From contig CAYWTB010000001.1 in the NCBI GenBank assembly GCA_964461135.1, forward strand, positions 62,001-126,000: a stretch of 64,000 bases of DNA, written 5' to 3'. Both the position numbers and the translations under genes were made by a program. The DNA is from RQOF01 sp964461135. Lineage in GTDB: Bacteria > Calditrichota > Calditrichia > RBG-13-44-9. Under the pieces are notes generated by a model. That model was not told where the DNA came from and ran no database searches. It was given only the letters and a program-made list of their open reading frames with translations. Positions 62,487 through 64,000 of the stretch are shown here, one piece after another; within the stretch, counting starts at the first letter, position 1, and each line of letters begins with the position of its first letter.

Positions 62487-62523
62487 AGAGTACCCCGGTA
62501 ATAGAAAATTACCGGGATACTCT
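62487..62523. other. Strong stem-loop between pgm and the first tonB-like gene
   Basis: AGAGTA-C-CCCGGTAAT, a 5-base loop, then ATTACCGGG-A-TACTCT: 15 bp of pairing with one mismatch. It follows the stop of the minus-strand TonB gene by 18 bases. No T-run follows on either strand, so it looks like an RNA-stabilising or factor-dependent structure rather than a simple terminator. Confidence 0.6.
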
Positions 62524-62540
62524 GTCCCCATTCCGGCCTG

Positions 62541-63188
62541 TTATCTTCTGAGATGAAATGTAAAAGGTATGCTCATCCAGACTTTTACCGCACGGTCTCT
62601 CTGTCTGGGAATAGAAAATTTGAACTGCTTGGTAGCAGCTATGGCCGCCTCGTCCAGCATGGGATGAGATTTAACCACCTCCACTTTTTCCACATTGCCT
62701 TTGGTATCAATCAATACTCTGACCACCACCATCCCCTCAATGCCCGCTTTCTGAGCCAGTTCAGGATAATAAGGTTCAACCTGGTGGAGGGGAACAGGTT
62801 TTTCAGAAAGAGCGGCAAACGGGACTTCGGGTTCTACCTCGTCATAGGGAACAAGAGGTTCCAATTTCGCAAGGGGTTCGTTAAAGCTTATTTCTGTTTC
62901 GGAAATGGTAAGTTCAGGTGGTAAATCCGGATCATCCGCGGCAACCGGCATAGCAGGCTGTAACGGTTTAGGTTTCAACTCATTTTGCATGGTTGGCGGA
63001 ATTTTTATAATCATGATAGAGGAATCAATGGTTTTGATCAACCGGACATCAGATTTAAAATCTTTAAAAGAATAGAAAATAACGATTAATAGAAAAATGG
63101 TGAATATGAGAGCCCATTCGAATATCTTACGGTACTTTAATTTTAAATCTGCCTGCGGATTTTTGTGGAGCATTTGATGATTAATCAT
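62541..63188 (-). CDS. TonB-family energy-transducing protein
   Basis: This 215-residue protein has one N-terminal transmembrane helix (WALIFTIFLLIVIFYSF, about 27-43), a Pro/Glu-rich periplasmic stretch, and a TonB C-terminal domain (YPELAQKAGIEGMVVVRVLIDTKGNVEKVEVVKSHPMLDEAA...). It would couple the inner-membrane proton gradient to outer-membrane receptors. GGGAGG precedes the ATG. Upstream, 67 bases away, lies a second protein with the same domain. Confidence 0.88.
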   Translation of the reverse strand: MINHQMLHKNPQADLKLKYRKIFEWALIFTIFLLIVIFYSFKDFKSDVRLIKTIDSSIMIIKIPPTMQNELKPKPLQPAMPVAADDPDLPPELTISETEISFNEPLAKLEPLVPYDEVEPEVPFAALSEKPVPLHQVEPYYPELAQKAGIEGMVVVRVLIDTKGNVEKVEVVKSHPMLDEAAIAATKQFKFSIPRQRDRAVKVWMSIPFTFHLRR

Positions 63189-63255
63189 GGTACACCTCCC
63201 ACATTTTAGTTATATACAAATGCAATTTAACCAGCAGAATGATCGCCCCTCAATT

Positions 63256-63765
63256 TCACTTTTTAAGTTTGAGCCGGAAATTAAAGGGAATGGTCATCCA
63301 TGTCCTTACAGCTTTTTGATCAACCTGTCCCGGTTTAAATTTGAATTGACTGGCTGCTTCCACAGCCGCTTCATCCAGTTGCGGTATCGATTTTACAATC
63401 TCCGTGGTTTCAATATTTCCACTGGTATCAACAAGTACCTTTAAAACGACCATTCCTTCAATTCCCGCTTTTCTGGCTTTTTCAGGGTAACGCGGCTCAA
63501 CTTTGTGAATAAGAGAGGGTTTAACTGTCAGGTTTTCAAAAGATACAACAGCATCTGATTCTCCACTGGTAAGTGTCCCATTCTCCTCGCTATTCAGGCG
63601 GGACAGAGATTCGGTAATTTCTTCTATCGTCTCACTATTCTGACAGGACATAATATTACAGGAAATGCTCAGCATAAAAACCATAAACATCAGCAGGCCT
63701 TTGGGGAACATCCGGCCCGGGGATAAATTTACACTGCTTTTGAATCTGGCCTGAGACCCATTCAT
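63256..63765 (-). CDS. TonB C-terminal domain protein, possible lipoprotein
   Basis: This 169-residue product has a hydrophobic N-terminal segment (LLMFMVFMLSISC, about 24-36) that reads as a lipobox, then a short acidic spacer and the same TonB C-terminal domain (YPEKARKAGIEGMVVLKVLVDTSGNIETTEIVKSIPQLDEAA...) as its neighbour, clearly a paralogue. If it is a lipoprotein, it is an unusual location for this domain. AAGGAGGAA sets the start. Confidence 0.82.
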   Translation of the reverse strand: MNGSQARFKSSVNLSPGRMFPKGLLMFMVFMLSISCNIMSCQNSETIEEITESLSRLNSEENGTLTSGESDAVVSFENLTVKPSLIHKVEPRYPEKARKAGIEGMVVLKVLVDTSGNIETTEIVKSIPQLDEAAVEAASQFKFKPGQVDQKAVRTWMTIPFNFRLKLKK

Positions 63766-64000
63766 TAATAATTCCTCCTTCTTTTAGAGTATCATTATAT
63801 ACTATTAAATGATCAATACCGGATCACCGGAAAAATCAGTCTTCCATCCATTCAAATTCTTTGCAGGTAATTCCTGCTGAATACCCACCTCTGTTCTCCT
63901 TCTCCGCAGGGACATCCCCTCGTCTTATTAACCACCATCATGGATACATTTCCTGATTTATATTCATTTCCGGAATCATTGTATTATTAAGAGCTTCAAG
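63766..64000. other. Non-coding tail of the window
   Basis: The last 235 bases carry a TATAAT on the minus strand (about 63794-63800) that may serve the TonB-domain gene, and no convincing reading frame or RNA gene. Confidence 0.4.

Noticed and set aside
1..64000. tRNA, rRNA, CRISPR, transposon or prophage features
   Set aside because: Reading the intergenic regions gave no tRNA-like T-arm plus CCA context, no regular spaced repeats and no transposase or integrase genes. A proper tRNA/rRNA model search was not possible here.

Overview
The window reads as chromosome from a free-living Gram-negative bacterium with an outer membrane. The evidence is a TolC-type efflux operon, two TonB-type proteins, several lipoproteins and PorV/FadL-like beta-barrels. 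DUF5723 and DUF6588-like proteins, a DUF4097 protein, inositol-phosphate synthase and moderate G+C suggest the FCB superphylum, with a Calditrichota, KSB1 or Marinimicrobia-like lineage as the best guess. This is an inference from gene content, not a phylogeny. Coding density is high. I found no rRNA, tRNA, CRISPR array, transposase, phage gene or clear horizontally acquired island.

Layout. 1-4.3 kb: the end of a surface or periplasmic protein, a large lipoprotein and a beta-barrel. 4.4-7.8 kb (minus): a class I aminotransferase, a branched-chain aminotransferase (BCAT) and a 2,4-dienoyl-CoA-reductase-like SDR. 8.1-11.9 kb: a pilus/secretion-like trio (long pseudopilin, PilM/GspL-like, PilN/O-like), followed by rsmD, coaD, pta, an aspartate-type aminotransferase, an FmdB zinc ribbon, a quinone reductase and NADP-isocitrate dehydrogenase. 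18-20.4 kb: a methyltransferase with ftsE and ftsX. 20.4-23 kb (minus): two envelope proteins and rlmB. 23.2-32.5 kb (minus): one long operon holding a CCA-adding-type enzyme, a Yip1-like protein, a TolC/MacA/MacB-like export system with two permeases, and a DUF4097 repeat protein, closed by a hairpin. 32.7-40.8 kb: a histidine kinase with an FG-GAP/UnbV beta-propeller ectodomain, its NtrC-type partner, and a Tyr-rich lipoprotein plus a FadL-like barrel preceded by a candidate sigma-54 promoter and upstream palindrome. 41-49.2 kb: a LiaF-like protein, an ABC exporter, rsmI, inositol-lipid genes, a MATE exporter, a GT2 and tmk. 49.4-64 kb: ctpA, an IDH/IPMDH-family dehydrogenase, copA, a histone-deacetylase-like gene with an unknown partner, two more BCATs, an MFS carrier, phosphoglucomutase and two TonB-domain proteins.

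How the parts work together. The kinase, NtrC-type regulator, palindrome, -24/-12 element and lipoprotein/porin genes form a coherent predicted signalling circuit in which a calcium-binding-type propeller outside the inner membrane would control an envelope operon. The first BCAT gene is preceded by a Leu-rich 12-codon leader peptide and an intrinsic terminator, the classical layout of leucine attenuation. The window encodes five PLP aminotransferases, pointing to active amino-acid catabolism or synthesis. Inositol-phosphate synthase beside a CDP-alcohol phosphotransferase suggests inositol phospholipids. Two neighbouring genes (an ABC ATPase and rsmI) appear to start at ATC codons placed behind good Shine-Dalgarno sites, which is either real non-canonical initiation or a local sequence error.

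The strongest candidates for something undescribed are the propeller kinase circuit (32.7-40.8 kb), the leucine attenuator (6.69-6.82 kb), the ATC starts (41.66 and 43.44 kb) and the deacetylase plus acetyltransferase-like pair (55.1-57.0 kb).
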